Positions 1-12,498 of a DNA stretch of 64,000 nt are shown in pieces. Below the pieces are notes generated by a model, which was not told the DNA's origin, made no database searches, and saw only the letters and a list, made by a program, of their open reading frames with translations. Position 1 is the first letter of the stretch; every line of letters starts with the position of its first letter. The stretch is from NCBI GenBank assembly GCA_961205875.1, contig OY540810.1, positions 19,034,001 to 19,098,000 on the forward strand, given 5' to 3'. This stretch comes from Sialis fuliginosa. Lineage: Eukaryota > Arthropoda > Insecta > Megaloptera > Sialidae. The translations under genes and the position numbers were made by a program.

Positions 1-763
1 AATCATTCATATTTATAATTTAAAAAAAAATGATAAAAACTAAATGCTAGACGCGTCATTTAAATTCCATATCATTAAATTAAATCCACTTTATAAAAGA
101 AGTAATAAAACTAAAAATCAACAACACTAAAAACACAAAAACTAAAAATATGCAAATGTGTTATAATTTCGCAAGAAATACGCAGACATTGTACGTAACG
201 ACAGTGTAGGGATGGGGTAGTTTTTGCAGAGCCCAGGCGGAGGGTGCGCCGTCAGCTGGTTGACTCGTTAATACGCCCCGGTAATTAACCCCTGCCTAAT
301 TATTATGCAGCACAAAATACCTCAGACTTTGTTATTTCTCTCCGATGTGTTAGCTATCAGGATATTTCTAGTATTGTATTCAATATGTATAATATAATAT
401 ATTTAATTAAATATGGTACATCTTTAAAACATTAATATTTTATAGATGTGACTAATGCATGATAGTATTTTTTAATAACAATTTTATTTTTTATATGACA
501 TTCGTTTTAATCGGTAGATTTCTTACAAAAATGTATTATATTAGGTACCTATGTACATAATAAATATACACATAAAACAAATTCAATTATCTAAAACATA
601 ATCATAGTGAAAAGAGTCAAAATGGATATTTCTATCAAAATCCCGATTTCGAAAATCTTTTGCATTACTTTATTTTCTTATAATTATACCTATAGGATAG
701 TTAAAGTAAAAGTCACAGGTAAACAAATAATTTTGTTAAAATAAAGTTTTTGGTTCAATGAGT
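1..763. other. AT-rich noncoding DNA with one short GC-richer patch
   Basis: No reading frame here looks coding. The only compositional break is at about 200-300, a GC-richer patch ending in TAATTA-type homeodomain-like sites. It could be a conserved regulatory segment, but nothing beyond composition supports this. Confidence 0.4.
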
Positions 764-771
764 GTAATAAT

Positions 772-1062
772 TAGAGATTGGAAAAATAGTTGTTATTTTC
801 AATAAAATAGTTACTAGTTGAATTTTTTTTCGGAAAATAGTTGATAAATAGTTCTTTCTACGATTTAATAATAATTAGTGCAAACGAAGCAGTAAAAAAT
901 GTCGCAAATAGTTTTAAAAATAGTTGGAAAGGTAGTTGCAAATAGGTGATTTCAAATTGTGTTCAATCAAACCAGTTTTCTGAAAACGGTGGAGATATGT
1001 AATAAAAATTACAATAAATACATTTTTACGCAATAGTTGAAAAACTATTTTTCCAATCTCTA
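772..1062. mobile_element. hAT-type MITE with perfect 8-bp target duplication
   Basis: The terminal inverted repeats read TAGAGATTGGAAAAATAGTT at the left and its near-perfect complement at the right. Both sides carry the identical 8-bp duplication GTAATAAT (764-771 and 1063-1070), the length made by hAT transposases. The 291-bp element has no coding capacity. Its interior repeats the motif AATAGTT many times in one orientation, which may be sub-terminal transposase-binding sites. Ends and duplication are seen directly; the hAT assignment follows from the 8-bp duplication. Confidence 0.85.
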
Positions 1063-1070
1063 GTAATAAT

Positions 1071-1684
1071 TAGTTAAATGAACAATTAATCCATGGTTGT
1101 TTGTGTGTACTAAATACGTTGATTTATGTCTATTTTATTAATAAGATAAGAATTACCTCTTAGCTTAGCGGGATACGTAATTATGTTTTAATTATATCAC
1201 ATACACTATTTGTTTTCGTCTAAACCTTTGATCGTAAACCTTGTACTTAACATTTATTTATTCAAGCTATTAGTCGCAGTTACATGACGTGCAGTTTTGT
1301 TAATTATTACAGTTAATTGGCATTAATATGACGGGATCATTCAGAACCGATTTACCAGGAAGTTGATATTTTTTTCTGTTTTTACGGACCGTTAAATTAT
1401 ATAAAATGCTGTTAGAGTACCTACATAAAAAGTATACATACATTGTATGTTATTATGAATATAAAAATTTTAAAAAAATTATTATTTGTAAATATGACAT
1501 AAAAAATGTTTACTATTGTACGCAATACTGTTATAACGAATATTATCAATATACTTATATACAGCAATTTAACTATGTACAAAGTGATATGAAACATTTA
1601 AACATTAATACAAAATACAACGATGATAAATAATAACATATTAAATAAACTGCTGTGGCCATCACAAGATATTTTTATACATTA
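1071..1684. other. AT-rich noncoding DNA
   Basis: Nothing supportable is present. The frame at 1406-1633 is low-complexity (rich in Tyr, Asn, Lys and Ile), as random AT-rich DNA gives. Confidence 0.5.
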
Positions 1685-2500
1685 CTAGCTGTGCTTCGCT
1701 CGCATGGACTACGTAATTATTGTTTAGGAAATACAAAATACAAACACGATTAGTTATTATTGTAATAATAACTAATCATCACCTAAATTACCTAACAAAA
1801 ACGAATCAGAAGAAAAAGTACAAATAATTTTTGTTTTGTTTAAATTGAAAAGTGAATTATTGAAAACAAAATAAATAACTGACGATCAAAACACAACACC
1901 CGAGCCAATGGAATCCGAATGTCGGCCTGTGATGCCCTTCCCTCTGTCCCGCTGCCGTCATTAGATTGCGCATTTTTTTACCGTATACAACTTATTTAAA
2001 GTTATTTCCTAAACTATAAGACCAGATTGGATGCTGTAAAGAGCAAATAATATCTACATTAAGTACCTACTTATGACGATGACATCATTTATTTCGATAA
2101 GGATCAATATTTTGCAGGTCATAAGTCCACGTAAACAGAACCCAAATATTTTTAATTTTCTTTGTAACATAAAGCGGTCACAAATATAAAAGTTAGACAT
2201 TTGGTGTCGCGAACTTTATTTTAAATCTTTTTATTCTATACAATTCTTTACAACATTATTTTGTTCAATATTGATGAACGGTTTAGGTAGCTTACTGCAA
2301 AAGAGCGCGCTGGCGGCAAACTTTTTTCCGACTTGATTTACTATTATCGTCACTGCTTAGTTGTTGTGTTACCTAACGTAACAAAATATAACCTATAACC
2401 TGGCCAGATAACGTACCTATGAATTTATGAATTTTTTTTTTAAACACGTAAATCGGATAAGTGTTTCTCGAGTGATACGCGCACTAATAGACAGACAGAT
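1685..2500 (-). mobile_element. Helitron-like nonautonomous element, copy A
   Basis: This matches 50814-51637 over most of its length in the same orientation. Read on the minus strand, it has an ACAG/CTGT-type microsatellite near its beginning (about 2490-2500) and ends in a GC-rich hairpin-forming stretch, complementary to CTTCGCTCGCATGG, followed by CTAG (1685-1688) next to T. That 3' structure, hairpin then CTAG|T, is typical of Helitrons. The 5' TC end could not be fixed. There is no open Rep/helicase frame, so any mobility depended on other elements. The ends are approximate. Confidence 0.6.
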
Positions 2501-4427
2501 ACACGTTAGGGATTATACAGAAACGAATACTTTGAAAAAGGTCCGTTTTCTGATATTTTTTGTTACTCGCGCTATTTCAAAAATACTTTCAACGTTTAAA
2601 AAATTAAAACACCCGTTTCTTCAAAAGCTTTCATCAAACCGACATATAGACACACAGACGTTTGAGTTATATAAATAACTAAATATAATGGTTATATAAA
2701 TGTTAACTATATACTTTATTATACAGAACATTTCATTTTTGCATGAAAAAATGATATTTATAAAAAATTAATGATATATAAAATAAGAAGACAGTTCAGT
2801 TGTGAAAATTATTTAAGTTAATTAATTTGTCAAAAAATTCTATTCTCATACCATTCCTTCACAATTTATTTCTTATTTTCTATGCAAACATTTTTAAACA
2901 AGACAGAGGTAATACATATTTATTTGTTCAACAGTAGGTGCTATTTGGTATAAAAGCATTATATCAAGCACACCGTACAAGTTAAAGACCCCATTAGCAT
3001 AAATGCAATATAAACATTACTAACAGTTAGGTGTTAGGAAATTTGCATATAAATATAGAAAATAATATTTACCTATCTCTGCCAGTTGACTGGAACAATA
3101 ATTAATGCAATCGGTTCTTAATTAATCATAATTATTACGCACTATGCAGATAATTAACAGTATTCAAATAGCGTTTAAATAGTCACAGTCTATGGACCTG
3201 GAAATTACAGTTTGCGTCAGCGATGGATACATATATACTATATATTTATACAATATTTTCCGCTAGAATTAGAAATAGGCCATGGTGACATCACTTTGTG
3301 TGATGTAAATTGTTATATATTAGTATAATATTATGGTAGATTCACACTACATGTATAAATATCAACCAATATTTTGTATGTTGTTAAGAGGTATATACAC
3401 GTATGTATAACAAAATAAATATATCCTGTAAGCAAATATTTGATAGTGAAAAAGTAATTCATTCGCCGAAATTATTTTCATTGTTTACTTACAATTAGTT
3501 ACAAAAAAATGGATCTTAAAACACTACGTTTTTTTTAATTAATAAAATAATTAAAAAAATAAAAATATCCATTACTACTTTATATTGAAAAATCATGTGG
3601 CATAATATAATATTTTATCTTATAAAACGAGTTCCATATTGCTAATATCATCGATAATATTAATACTCGAGATATGATTCTTTTCGTATAGAATATATAA
3701 ATAAGATTCGTTTATAAAACTTAAACTATATTTCCGTTTTAAATAATATTAGCAATGGTTCTAAAACATAAAATGTTTTTCAAAAACCATACTCTCTGGA
3801 ATGGAATAATACATAATTTTCGTTTCTAATGTCAGATCTTGTCATTAGTTTAATACAAAAAATAAAAACTTCATACATACTCTATGATATACCATGGTCA
3901 GTTCAATAAATAACATTATTAATTCAAGTATTTAAATTTTCACAAATATTGTGTCTGAAACCTCGACATGGAAAGGTTGATACAACAGACTCGAGTACAA
4001 ACGTTTTGCTTGTATTTTCCACGGCGACGAGGCCGGTGGTGTCTAGGGACGCTATGGAAACTGGTGCCGCATTCATTATTGATCAAATAACATTCACTGA
4101 CTCCGTACTTACAACTTCCGTTCTATATACTTTTTAACTTGCTTCACCTGCTTTGCTAGAAAAATATTACACTCGTGTGTTGCAGTTTCTGTTATATATA
4201 TGTAATGCAAAGAATAGAATATTTATCAAATCGTACTACAAGAATAATCCAGCAAATAAAATTAATTATATTTTACAAAAGATATAAATATCAAACTACT
4301 CTTTTTAATAGTTAATACTGTTAATTTCGTTTCTAAATGGTAAAATATTGCTTAAACTAATGTAAACGTTGACCGCATAATCATTATTACACTGGTGAAA
4401 AAGTGATAAAAATGAATATATTAAATA
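2501..4427. other. AT-rich noncoding DNA with an old repeat remnant
   Basis: No gene is recognised. Between about 3580 and 3760 the sequence resembles the palindromic repeat arms at 8320-8775: a segment with ATCGATAATATTAATACTCG followed by an inverted partner ending near 3755. It is probably a decayed relative of that family. The frames at 2427-2678 and 3949-4137 look like chance. Confidence 0.35.
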
Positions 4428-5006
4428 GGGTCGAGCGGGGTAAATATGAAACACCAAAAAAATCGGGTATAAGTGAAACAAGCTTGCAACTAAAAAACTA
4501 ATTTGTTTATTATAAAAACTGACATCATCATTAAAGGTTTGTTAAAGCGACCTGAAAATATGAATCGCCTAATAAGTGATGTGTCACCCCTACAGATTTC
4601 CCTGTTAGTCGATGTCAAAACGTGTGAATTAAATTTTAATTCTTTGCACATAACTTTCTGTATAGCTCAGATATTAATTAAAGTTACAATTTCACATTGA
4701 TATACCACAAAGAAGATAAATCAAAGTAGCCTTTGTAGCTTTTCTTTTAATTTTTCGAGAAATATTTTCCATTAGAGGCCTGTTTCACCTTTTCCCTTAC
4801 CTGTTACTTTTTCCCAAATTAGAGGTTAAAAATGAAACACACTTTTTTTCATTTTTAAAGTCCGTGTTGTATCGTACAGTTCAAATGACGTAAGTATTTA
4901 AAATAGTTATTCATAAGCGCATCTAGTAGAAAAAATTAAAGTATGAATTTGTATCGTTAACTGTCAAAAAACATGAAAGATTTGTATTTTGTTTCACTTT
5001 TGACTC
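4428..5006. mobile_element. TA-flanked MITE, copy 1
   Basis: This is a diverged copy of the element at 20598-21174. The left end GGGTCGAGCGGGGTAAATAT and the following GAAAC are preserved; the right end is more decayed (GTTTCACTTTTGACTC). TA dinucleotides flank it (4426-4427 and 5007-5008), the target duplication of Tc1/mariner-like transposases. There is no convincing reading frame. The 65-codon frame at 4503-4700 is not maintained in copy 2, so it is not treated as a gene. Confidence 0.7.
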
Positions 5007-7959
5007 TATAATGGATAATTCTCTGAAAAGTGAAACCATAATTTACTTATTTCCATCTTGATAATAAGTATTAAATACTATTTTTAAGACATGTGACAGC
5101 TCCAAACAACTGCACAGGAAAAAAACTGTATTTGGCCAAGACAATCCTTGTTTTATAGTTAAATGTCAATATTGTAGGGGGTCTTGGCTTTATTTTTTCA
5201 CTCAAAATAATCAAGGTGACATTAATTGGGATGCTCTGGTTGAAACTGAAAATTCGTTTTTTTATAATAGATGTGATTATACACCTTGTTTACAGATATA
5301 TAAAATATCTAATATAGTTTCAGAGTTATTTAAATAATTTTTCAAAAAAATCTTGATCCTATATATCAAAAATAAAGCGAAAACGGGCCTATGTTTATTT
5401 AAACTTTTTGTCTTAAAATCATGCACAGATTAACTCCCTTCAATATTGACATTCAATTATGAAACACTCTGTATAAAACTAAAACAGTATTATCTTAATA
5501 TAAGACATTATAAGAATCTGTTTTAAACAATATTTTCTCTTGTTTTAAGTAAACTTTTCTATGCGTGTATAAAATGAAAAAATAACATTAATACAACTCA
5601 CATAAACCCGTATAATTATTGGTAGGTGTGTAAAAACGATTGTGAATTCTTGAAAGAAAAAAAATTATATTGACTTCTTTATAACAAAATTTAAAAAAAT
5701 GTTCGTTTTTGTAAAATTACGAACTTCCATTTCATGGTTATCCTGAGTAACTGGAGTGAAGTCATGTTTTGGAAACACAGAAGGAAAAAATAGAAATAAA
5801 TAAACAAATAATACTAAGTATTTACAAAATTATTAGTATAGATTTTAATAGTGAAACATATGAAAATTAATGCTAACTGTGCATTGAAATCACAGATAAT
5901 GCTGATTGAAACATATTATGTATGTGTGCAGTGTGCAGCAATAATACTCTCTGGTAATAGAGAATACTTTTAATTTATTTAGTACTGATAATTTAAATTT
6001 GGAAAAAAAATTGTACTTAATATTAATTTAATGTTACGATATAATATTTAAGTAATAAAAATAACTAATGTTATACATTCATTTAAGTATTTTTGTATAG
6101 TGTATCATACATAGAATTGTCCTAATTGTTTTATCTAGTCACTGGAAAATGTCTTTATAGTATTTACTAAATACCAAAAAACAGTAAAATTATAATGTAT
6201 ATATTAACTTAAAATACAAAGATTCACATCCTTACTTTTAAACATACCTACTTAAAAGATTGTTATATAATAATTTCGTCTCCCCTCAAACAAGGCATAT
6301 TCTAATTAAAAAATAAAATATAATAACTCGTCTACAGATCATAAATTTCCATGTTCGCTTTTTAACTCACAGCGGGTTAACAACTAAGGCGACTCTTGGT
6401 ATTGGGCCCGACATAAAAAATTACTTACACTTTCAGAGCTATCATAAAGCCATAAACCGACAATTTCTTTGGAGGTATTTAACCACATTTATATATAAGA
6501 TAGATTGAGCGATTAAAAACAGCCCAATTAGAGGTCATTCTAATGTTTGCATTTAGAATACAGAGTGGGGCATATATTAGTTTTAACTATTTGTATATTA
6601 CAATTTGAAATATGTTCTCGATTTCCTTGTCTAGTTTTAGATTTATAATTCAAAAAAAAGTTAAACGTAATTAATCTATAACTTGTTTTATTCAAATGAA
6701 TACAAACTTACATATGTATGAAATCTTACAATTAGATGTTTTTGGATAATTGTCGTTAAACATTAATTATTACAAATATTTTTTTACAAAAATTATACAA
6801 ATACTATACTTTTTGCATTACTATCTGTATTTCACTCGTTGCAAAATCAATTTGAGATAGATGTTATTGAATGGTCAGATATAGAGTCATAGTCGGAGAG
6901 GTTATAAGGGGCCGTCACAATAAACAAAATAAATAATTTTCGTTAATTAAATTATAAAATGAGCAAAAAAGTATTTTGTGGTAACTAAATACAGATTTAC
7001 ATGATTGCAGTCTAGAATACAGAAAAATCCAGAGGGGGTCATACTAAAACAGTCGTTAGAAAAAAAACCTGTAAGTTTTAATACAATAAGTATTTTCTGG
7101 CTTAAAAAAGATTCCTTTGTATGCAATATTGTAAATGGTATAAAGTTTTTGTGTTCCATGCTGATTTTTTATTTGTGTATGTATGTCTTTATAATTATGT
7201 TTTATTTTTTGTTATTGAAATATCTTATATTTTCGTTTGGTTTATTTTAATGCCAATAGAAATGCCATTTTTATTTTTATCATATATCTTATTCGATGAT
7301 ACGTAAAATGTATACTATGTTGAATTATTATATTTTAGGTATGTATTTATATCGCAATTTTAATTAATAAATAAAAATGTAATTACGGAGAATGTAATTA
7401 TATAAAGGCAAAAAAATAACAATGCAATATAAAACAAAGCCGCCGTTTTTGACAATAAATAAAATTAATGTGCGTTGAAAAACAGCTTACATACTAAACG
7501 TGGACATATTTTCAACAAAACACAAATCACATGTTATCATACACTGGCCTCATTAAAATCTTCAGTAAGTACACCCTCTAAGTACTGCTGAGGCCACACA
7601 CTGCTGTAAATAACGAATGTCATCAGGGTCGGACTTTTTCTGCAGTGACGTGACTAGAAAATAAAAGGATGGTGACACTGAGACAAGATTTTCTTAAATG
7701 TTTACAAAACGAAACTGGCCAAAAAAAATTCGATACAAGACTTGCCTAAGTTTCAGAGTCCCATATCACATAGATCTAGATGTTTAGGTATCAAAATAAA
7801 TTGTTAAGAATCTTAATCAGTAGAACTTGATTCAAAAGGTTTGAAACAATCATTTCATATCCCCTCCCTCTATCTCATTGTCAGTAAGTACTAGCTTAAA
7901 AATTCTGAAAAATTCTTGGTAGCGGGGCTTTGGTGATACAATCAACGACAAATACTAAG
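5007..7959. other. AT-rich noncoding DNA, nothing recognised
   Basis: I see no exon with credible splice sites, no inverted-repeat element with clear ends and no RNA gene. The opposing frames near 6947-7306 overlap each other and are low-complexity. Confidence 0.4.
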
Positions 7960-8787
7960 CACGGTGCTCTGGAAGCCAACTTTAATAAAAAAATTGATTA
8001 CCTCTGATTTTTTTGTACAATTCAATTCTTATGTATTTAAGGAACATTTTAAAACCAAAAAGAAAAAAATCGCCTTGGCGCTTTTTTAATAATTCATAAA
8101 ATAAGAAATCGTATGCAGAATCATAACGCGAATTTTATTTAGCATTTATTGTTTATTAACTTTTTACTCTACATAACAGAGAAACAAATAAAAATAAAAA
8201 AATAAAAAATACTGGGATTCGAACTTGAGACCCTTAGCTTACAAGAAAAAATAAAAAATTTAAAAAAACATATATTGGGGTTCGAACTCGGGACTCTTAG
8301 TGTACAAGATTTGTTATCATTTATTGTAAATTTTAAAATATCAACCAAAGGTACTTTATATCGAAAAATCACAAGAGATACAATAATTTGGTTTTATTGA
8401 GAGGATTCTAAAACATATTTGATATTATCGATCCAATAATTAGTACTTGAGATATGAACTATTTTCAATTTTATTATAAGACCTTTTTCTTGCGGACTCT
8501 CTAGCCTTTCAGATATTCTCCCGATCTTTTTGAAACTTGGTAAAAAAATCGATCTTATAAATACCTCAGTTAAGTTCGTTAGTTAGCGAAATTCCTTTAT
8601 GAATTTCAAAATGGCGGCCGTTCGAAATTGAAAATAATTCATATCTCGGGTATTAATTATCGGATTGGTAATATAAAATATGTTTTGAAATCCCCTTAAT
8701 AAAAGAAAATTATTGTGTCTGTTGTGATTTTTCGATATAAAATACCGTTTGGTTTATATTTCAAAATTTACAAAAAATTATAAACAA
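7960..8787. repeat. Composite repeat with tRNA-like B boxes and an inner palindrome
   Basis: The first ~270 bp reappear in inverted orientation at about 14015-14290, sharing the end CACGGTGCTCTGGAAGCC. Two minus-strand motifs, about 8216-8226 (AGTTCGAATCCC) and 8278-8290 (GAGTTCGAACCCC), match the tRNA/SINE B box. At 8320-8470 and 8615-8775 a segment with TTTCGATATAAA-like and ATCGATCC-like motifs repeats in inverted form around a centre near 8545. No reading frame is present. Relatives occur at 10200-10330 and 3580-3760. It may be two repeat families fused or nested. Confidence 0.5.
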
Positions 8788-8822
8788 CTAGCTGCTACCC
8801 GCGACTTCGTTCGCGTGGAATT
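8788..8822 (-). mobile_element. Helitron 3' end (Lep1-like)
   Basis: On the minus strand this is a GC-rich hairpin-forming stretch followed by GCGGGTAGCAGCTAG and then T. It is almost identical to the 3' end of the complete Helitron at 31301-31794. The 5' end could not be located to the right, so only the terminus is annotated. Confidence 0.6.
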
Positions 8823-9398
8823 TACGTTACTGAAAATACATTAAGTTCGTTTAGGTAAATAATACAGATAGATAATACAGATTTTTGTATGATAACCAAT
8901 AAAACAGGTCAAATGTCACACACCCATTTTTTATCTAATAAATTTTAAACATACCTCATAAGATCGATCCTGCATGTAAAAAATAAATGCGAGAAAACTG
9001 AATTGTAGTGAAATTTTAAACTTAGCTCATTGAGTTTAACTGTTGAAATTAATAAATATTAATTATATATTGTTCACCCAAAGAATTTTTTAATTTTCAT
9101 AATTCATATCCACTATAGTATTATGTTGATATTAGAACTGTCACTTAACACGCATCAAAATCATCTACAAAATCAAGTTTCGTGTGAAGCCAACACACAT
9201 TGGACCCGGTGTTACCCGGGTATATACATTTATATATACATTTAATCTCTTAAAGTAGAGATTCTGTAATATTTTTTTCAGTTAAATTATTTCTATATTG
9301 GAACCAAGTAATTTCCAAGTTGACTATTTTCGAAATTTTAATTTAAAATAAAATACACAGTTAATTATTTGAATGGAAAAAAAATTACACACACATTA

Positions 9399-9425
9399 CA
9401 GTAGAAACTTTATAAGTCGGACCTT
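9399..9425 (+). mobile_element. Possible pogo/Tigger-like terminal repeat
   Basis: CAGTAGAAACTTTATAAGTC follows TA, and resembles the CAGT...AAC...TATA...GG start of pogo-like elements. No matching right end was found before the foldback that begins at 9585, so this is a weak call. Confidence 0.25.
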
Positions 9426-9826
9426 GATAAATCAAAATCCGTTCGCTTCCCTTCGGACTCTAAAATCTCCTTTACGCAAACTAAATATGATCTCTATTGA
9501 TGTTGTCTAACTGTTAACCTCTATAACTCGAAACTTTCATTAAAACACATTTACTTCTATATTGGAATATAATCATTTCCAGATTAGTGCGAGAGCTGAT
9601 GACATATTTTTCTGCCCCATCTGAGCACTAGGCAGACTTACGGAAATCGTTTATTCATGTGTTGTACATCATGGGAAAAATAGTCCAAACCCCCATACCC
9701 GGGGATAAAGGGGTTTAATTCCTTAGTGAACATGTAAAGAAAAAGTGCATTTTTGCCCCATGTGAGCACTAATAAAATCATCACAGGGAGTTAGTTTATG
9801 AAAAGTTAGATAGTGAAAGTGCAATG

Positions 9827-10150
9827 GGCAGACGCGTAGGGTGGGGATAAGGGGCAGGCAGACGCACTCAAAGATGCAATATTTTTTTTGAAAATTGCCC
9901 CATTTGAGCATTGATGAATTTTGGAGGGATGGCAGTTTTTGATCTGTAGATGATCGAAAAAACAAAGGCAGACGCGTAGGATGGGGATAAGGGACGGGCA
10001 GACGCGCTCAAACATGTAATTTTTTTAATGAAAATTGTCTCATTTGAGCATTGATGAATTTTTTGAAGGATGACAGGTTTTGATCTGTAGATGACAGAAA
10101 AAACATAGGCAGACGTGTAGTGTGGGGATAAGGGGAGGGCAGACGTAATT
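9827..10150 (+). repeat. Minisatellite of ~140-bp units (left foldback arm)
   Basis: Units start at 9827, 9967 and 10108 (the last partial) with GGCAGACG(C/T)GTAG. Each contains GGGGATAAGG and a conserved CATTTGAGCATTGATGAATT. The mirror copy in the other arm spans about 10641-10964. Confidence 0.8.
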
Positions 10151-10319
10151 GAAAGTGGCAAAGGGTTGTAATTTTTTTAAAAACATTGTATCTTCGGTAC
10201 TAAATATTCCACCGATGATATCAAATATGTTTTAGAATTATCTAAGTAAGAAGAAAATATGTCTCTTGTAGTTTTTTTGATGTTAAGTACCGTTTTGCTG
10301 AAATTTATAAATTTATAAA

Positions 10320-10360
10320 ACTCAAACTCCCAAGGTCCTGAGTTCGAATCCCAAAAAGTT
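10320..10360 (+). repeat. tRNA-like B-box repeat in the foldback spacer
   Basis: The phrase CCTGAGTTCGAATCCC is a near-consensus RNA polymerase III B box followed by an AT-rich stretch. The same kind of phrase occurs at 8216, 8278 (minus) and 14017 (plus). No A box or cloverleaf could be built, so this is a SINE-like remnant rather than a tRNA gene. Confidence 0.4.
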
Positions 10361-11209
10361 ATGTTTTATTTATTTATTTTTTGTTTTTTGTTTATTACAC
10401 AGAATAAGAAGAATATAATCAAAATATAATAAAAAAAAATTTCAGCGCCTACTTTTTTACACGTTTTATATTTTTTTTTAGATTTTCATATTAATGAAAT
10501 TTTTCCTTTTCGTGTTAGTTCGGGGTAAACAAATGTGTTTTCAAAGAACTAATGTGTTATCCAGAGAGTCATTGCGGACAACTTCAAGCATAAAAAATAA
10601 TTACAAAACAACCCAGTTAAAAAAATAGGATAACATTTTCAATTGCGTCTGCCCATCCCTTATCCCCACACTATGCGTCTGCCTGTGTTTTTTCGTTCAT
10701 CTACAGATCAAAACCTGTCATCCTTCAAAAAATTCATCAATGCTCAAATGAGACAATTTTCATTAAAAAAATTACATGTTTGAGCGCGTCTGCCCGTCCC
10801 TTATCCCCATCCTACGCGTCTGCCTTTGTTTTTTCGATCATCTACAGATCAAAAACTGCCATCCCTCCAAAATTCATCAATGCTCAAATGGGGCAATTTT
10901 CAAAAAAAATATTGCATCTTTGAGTGCGTCTGCCTGCCCCTTATCCCCACCCTACGCGTCTGCCCATTGCACTTTCACTATCTAACTTTTCATAAACTAA
11001 CTCCCTGTGATGATTTTATTAGTGCTCACATGGGGCAAAAATGCACTTTTTCTTTACATGTTCACTAAGGAATTAAACCCCTTTATCCCCGGGTATGGGG
11101 GTTTGGACTATTTTTCCCATGATGTACAACACATGAATAAACGATTTCCGTAAGTCTGCCTAGTGCTCAGATGGGGCAGAAAAATATGTCATCAGCTCTC
11201 GCACTAGAT

Positions 11210-12337
11210 CAACAAATATCAAAATTTTTAATTTAATGTAATTGACATGTTGGTGTATCGTAAGTGTAAACGGTTGTGTTGTATATAAAACTTCAATATG
11301 AAAAATTTCTCAGTTTTACATTTAATATTGTATCGATAATATCATTCTTTACACTGAAATTCTATCTACAGTTATCAATTTTTATTTGTAACAATTTTAA
11401 TTTTAACTATGACTTTCTATTTTAATTAATTTCTATTTTTCACATGCCACAACATGATATCTCTAGTCTCAATGCACAGAGGTAAAAAAACAAAATAAAG
11501 GTCTAATAAAAAACTACAAAAAATATTTGAAATACTTATTAATAAAATTAGCTGTTTTGATGTTATTAATGAAAAAAACTACTTTTTCACTCCATGCCAA
11601 ACTACTCCTGCACTCCTTAATCAACTACGCTCATCAGTTTCTTAAAGTGTAGGTATAAAAACACATATGTACCAATGTTCGTTGATGAAAGATATTTTTA
11701 CCGTAGTATATAATAAACAAAACACTTAAAGTCTTCTACAATAAGCTTTATACCTCTTAATCAGGTCTCTATATACCGATGTTTATGTAATATTTTGCAT
11801 TTGGATTGTTTTGATGGAAAGGTATATATAAAGGTATAATAAATCTTTACGCTCGGTCTTATACAATTTTTAGGTCCGTTTCATAAGAAAGTCATCAATG
11901 AGGTATTGACCACTCAGATTTTGTTTTGTAGAGTGTAGACCAACAGCAGTTAAATATGATCAGCAATTTTTTTGCAATGGGACGTTCACCCTGTGTTATG
12001 AGTGACGGAAGTCTCCACGCCTATACGATTTTTTGAAGTCCACATTATAGCTGCCTTGTAATTACACAATTGATTCTGAAAAGTATATGATGTTATCATA
12101 CAGCGACTAAATTAATCACACGTGTCGTTATTTTAGAGCTTAGCATAATTTTTTTATATATCGTTCCCTACAAAAATAAATAAAAATAAAGTACATATTA
12201 TTAAAGAAAATTATGTCGTCTGGGATCATATTATTCATTTTTGTGTCTTGTAAAATTAGAAAAATGTCGTTTACAGTACATTGACTTTTAGGGGACGATA
12301 TAAACTCTGACACATCCATCGAAACAATCCCAAGACA
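11210..12337. other. AT-rich noncoding DNA
   Basis: Nothing supportable is visible. The sequence is simple AT-rich DNA without recognisable ends or exons. Confidence 0.4.
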
Positions 12338-12498
12338 GGTGTTACATGCTCAGTCTGGCATCAGTTCAGTCCATGACCTTCATCGTACCAAGACTGACGA
12401 AAAATATTAAAATATTTAGTCTGTCGGTCGATGTATTACACGATCAGTTTGATGTCAGTCGTGGACTGAACTGATGCCAGACTGAGCGTGTAACACCC
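12338..12498. mobile_element. Short MITE with ~40-bp inverted repeats
   Basis: The left arm starts GGTGTTACATGCTCAGTCTG; the right arm is its close complement, ending AGACTGAGCGTGTAACACC. The arms pair over roughly 40 bp each (12338-12378, 12455-12498) and the core is AT-rich. No clear target duplication was found. Confidence 0.8.

Larger units (their letters stand above)
9585..11206. mobile_element. Foldback element with tandem repeats mirrored in both arms
   Basis: The left end TAGTGCGAGAGCTGATGACA and the right end, its exact complement, bound arms of about 575 bp (9585-10160 and 10631-11206). The arms pair almost without gaps around a 470-bp spacer. GAT precedes the left end (9582-9584) and follows the right end (11207-11209), a candidate 3-bp duplication. 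Each arm holds just over two ~140-bp tandem units, starting at 9827, 9967 and 10108 in the left arm and mirrored in the right, each with GGCAGACGCG and GGGGATAAGG. The spacer carries a tRNA-like B box. The mirrored frames are repeat shadows, not genes. Confidence 0.85.

Noticed and set aside
1406-1633. 75-codon frame
   Set aside because: Low-complexity Tyr/Asn/Lys/Ile composition and no splice or promoter context; typical chance frame in AT-rich DNA.
8216-8290. tRNA genes from TTCGAA motifs
   Set aside because: Only the B box is present; no A box, acceptor stem or anticodon arm can be formed.
9723-11068. Identical frames on opposite strands, up to 97 codons
   Set aside because: They are mirror translations of the foldback arms and its tandem repeats, so duplication does not indicate coding.
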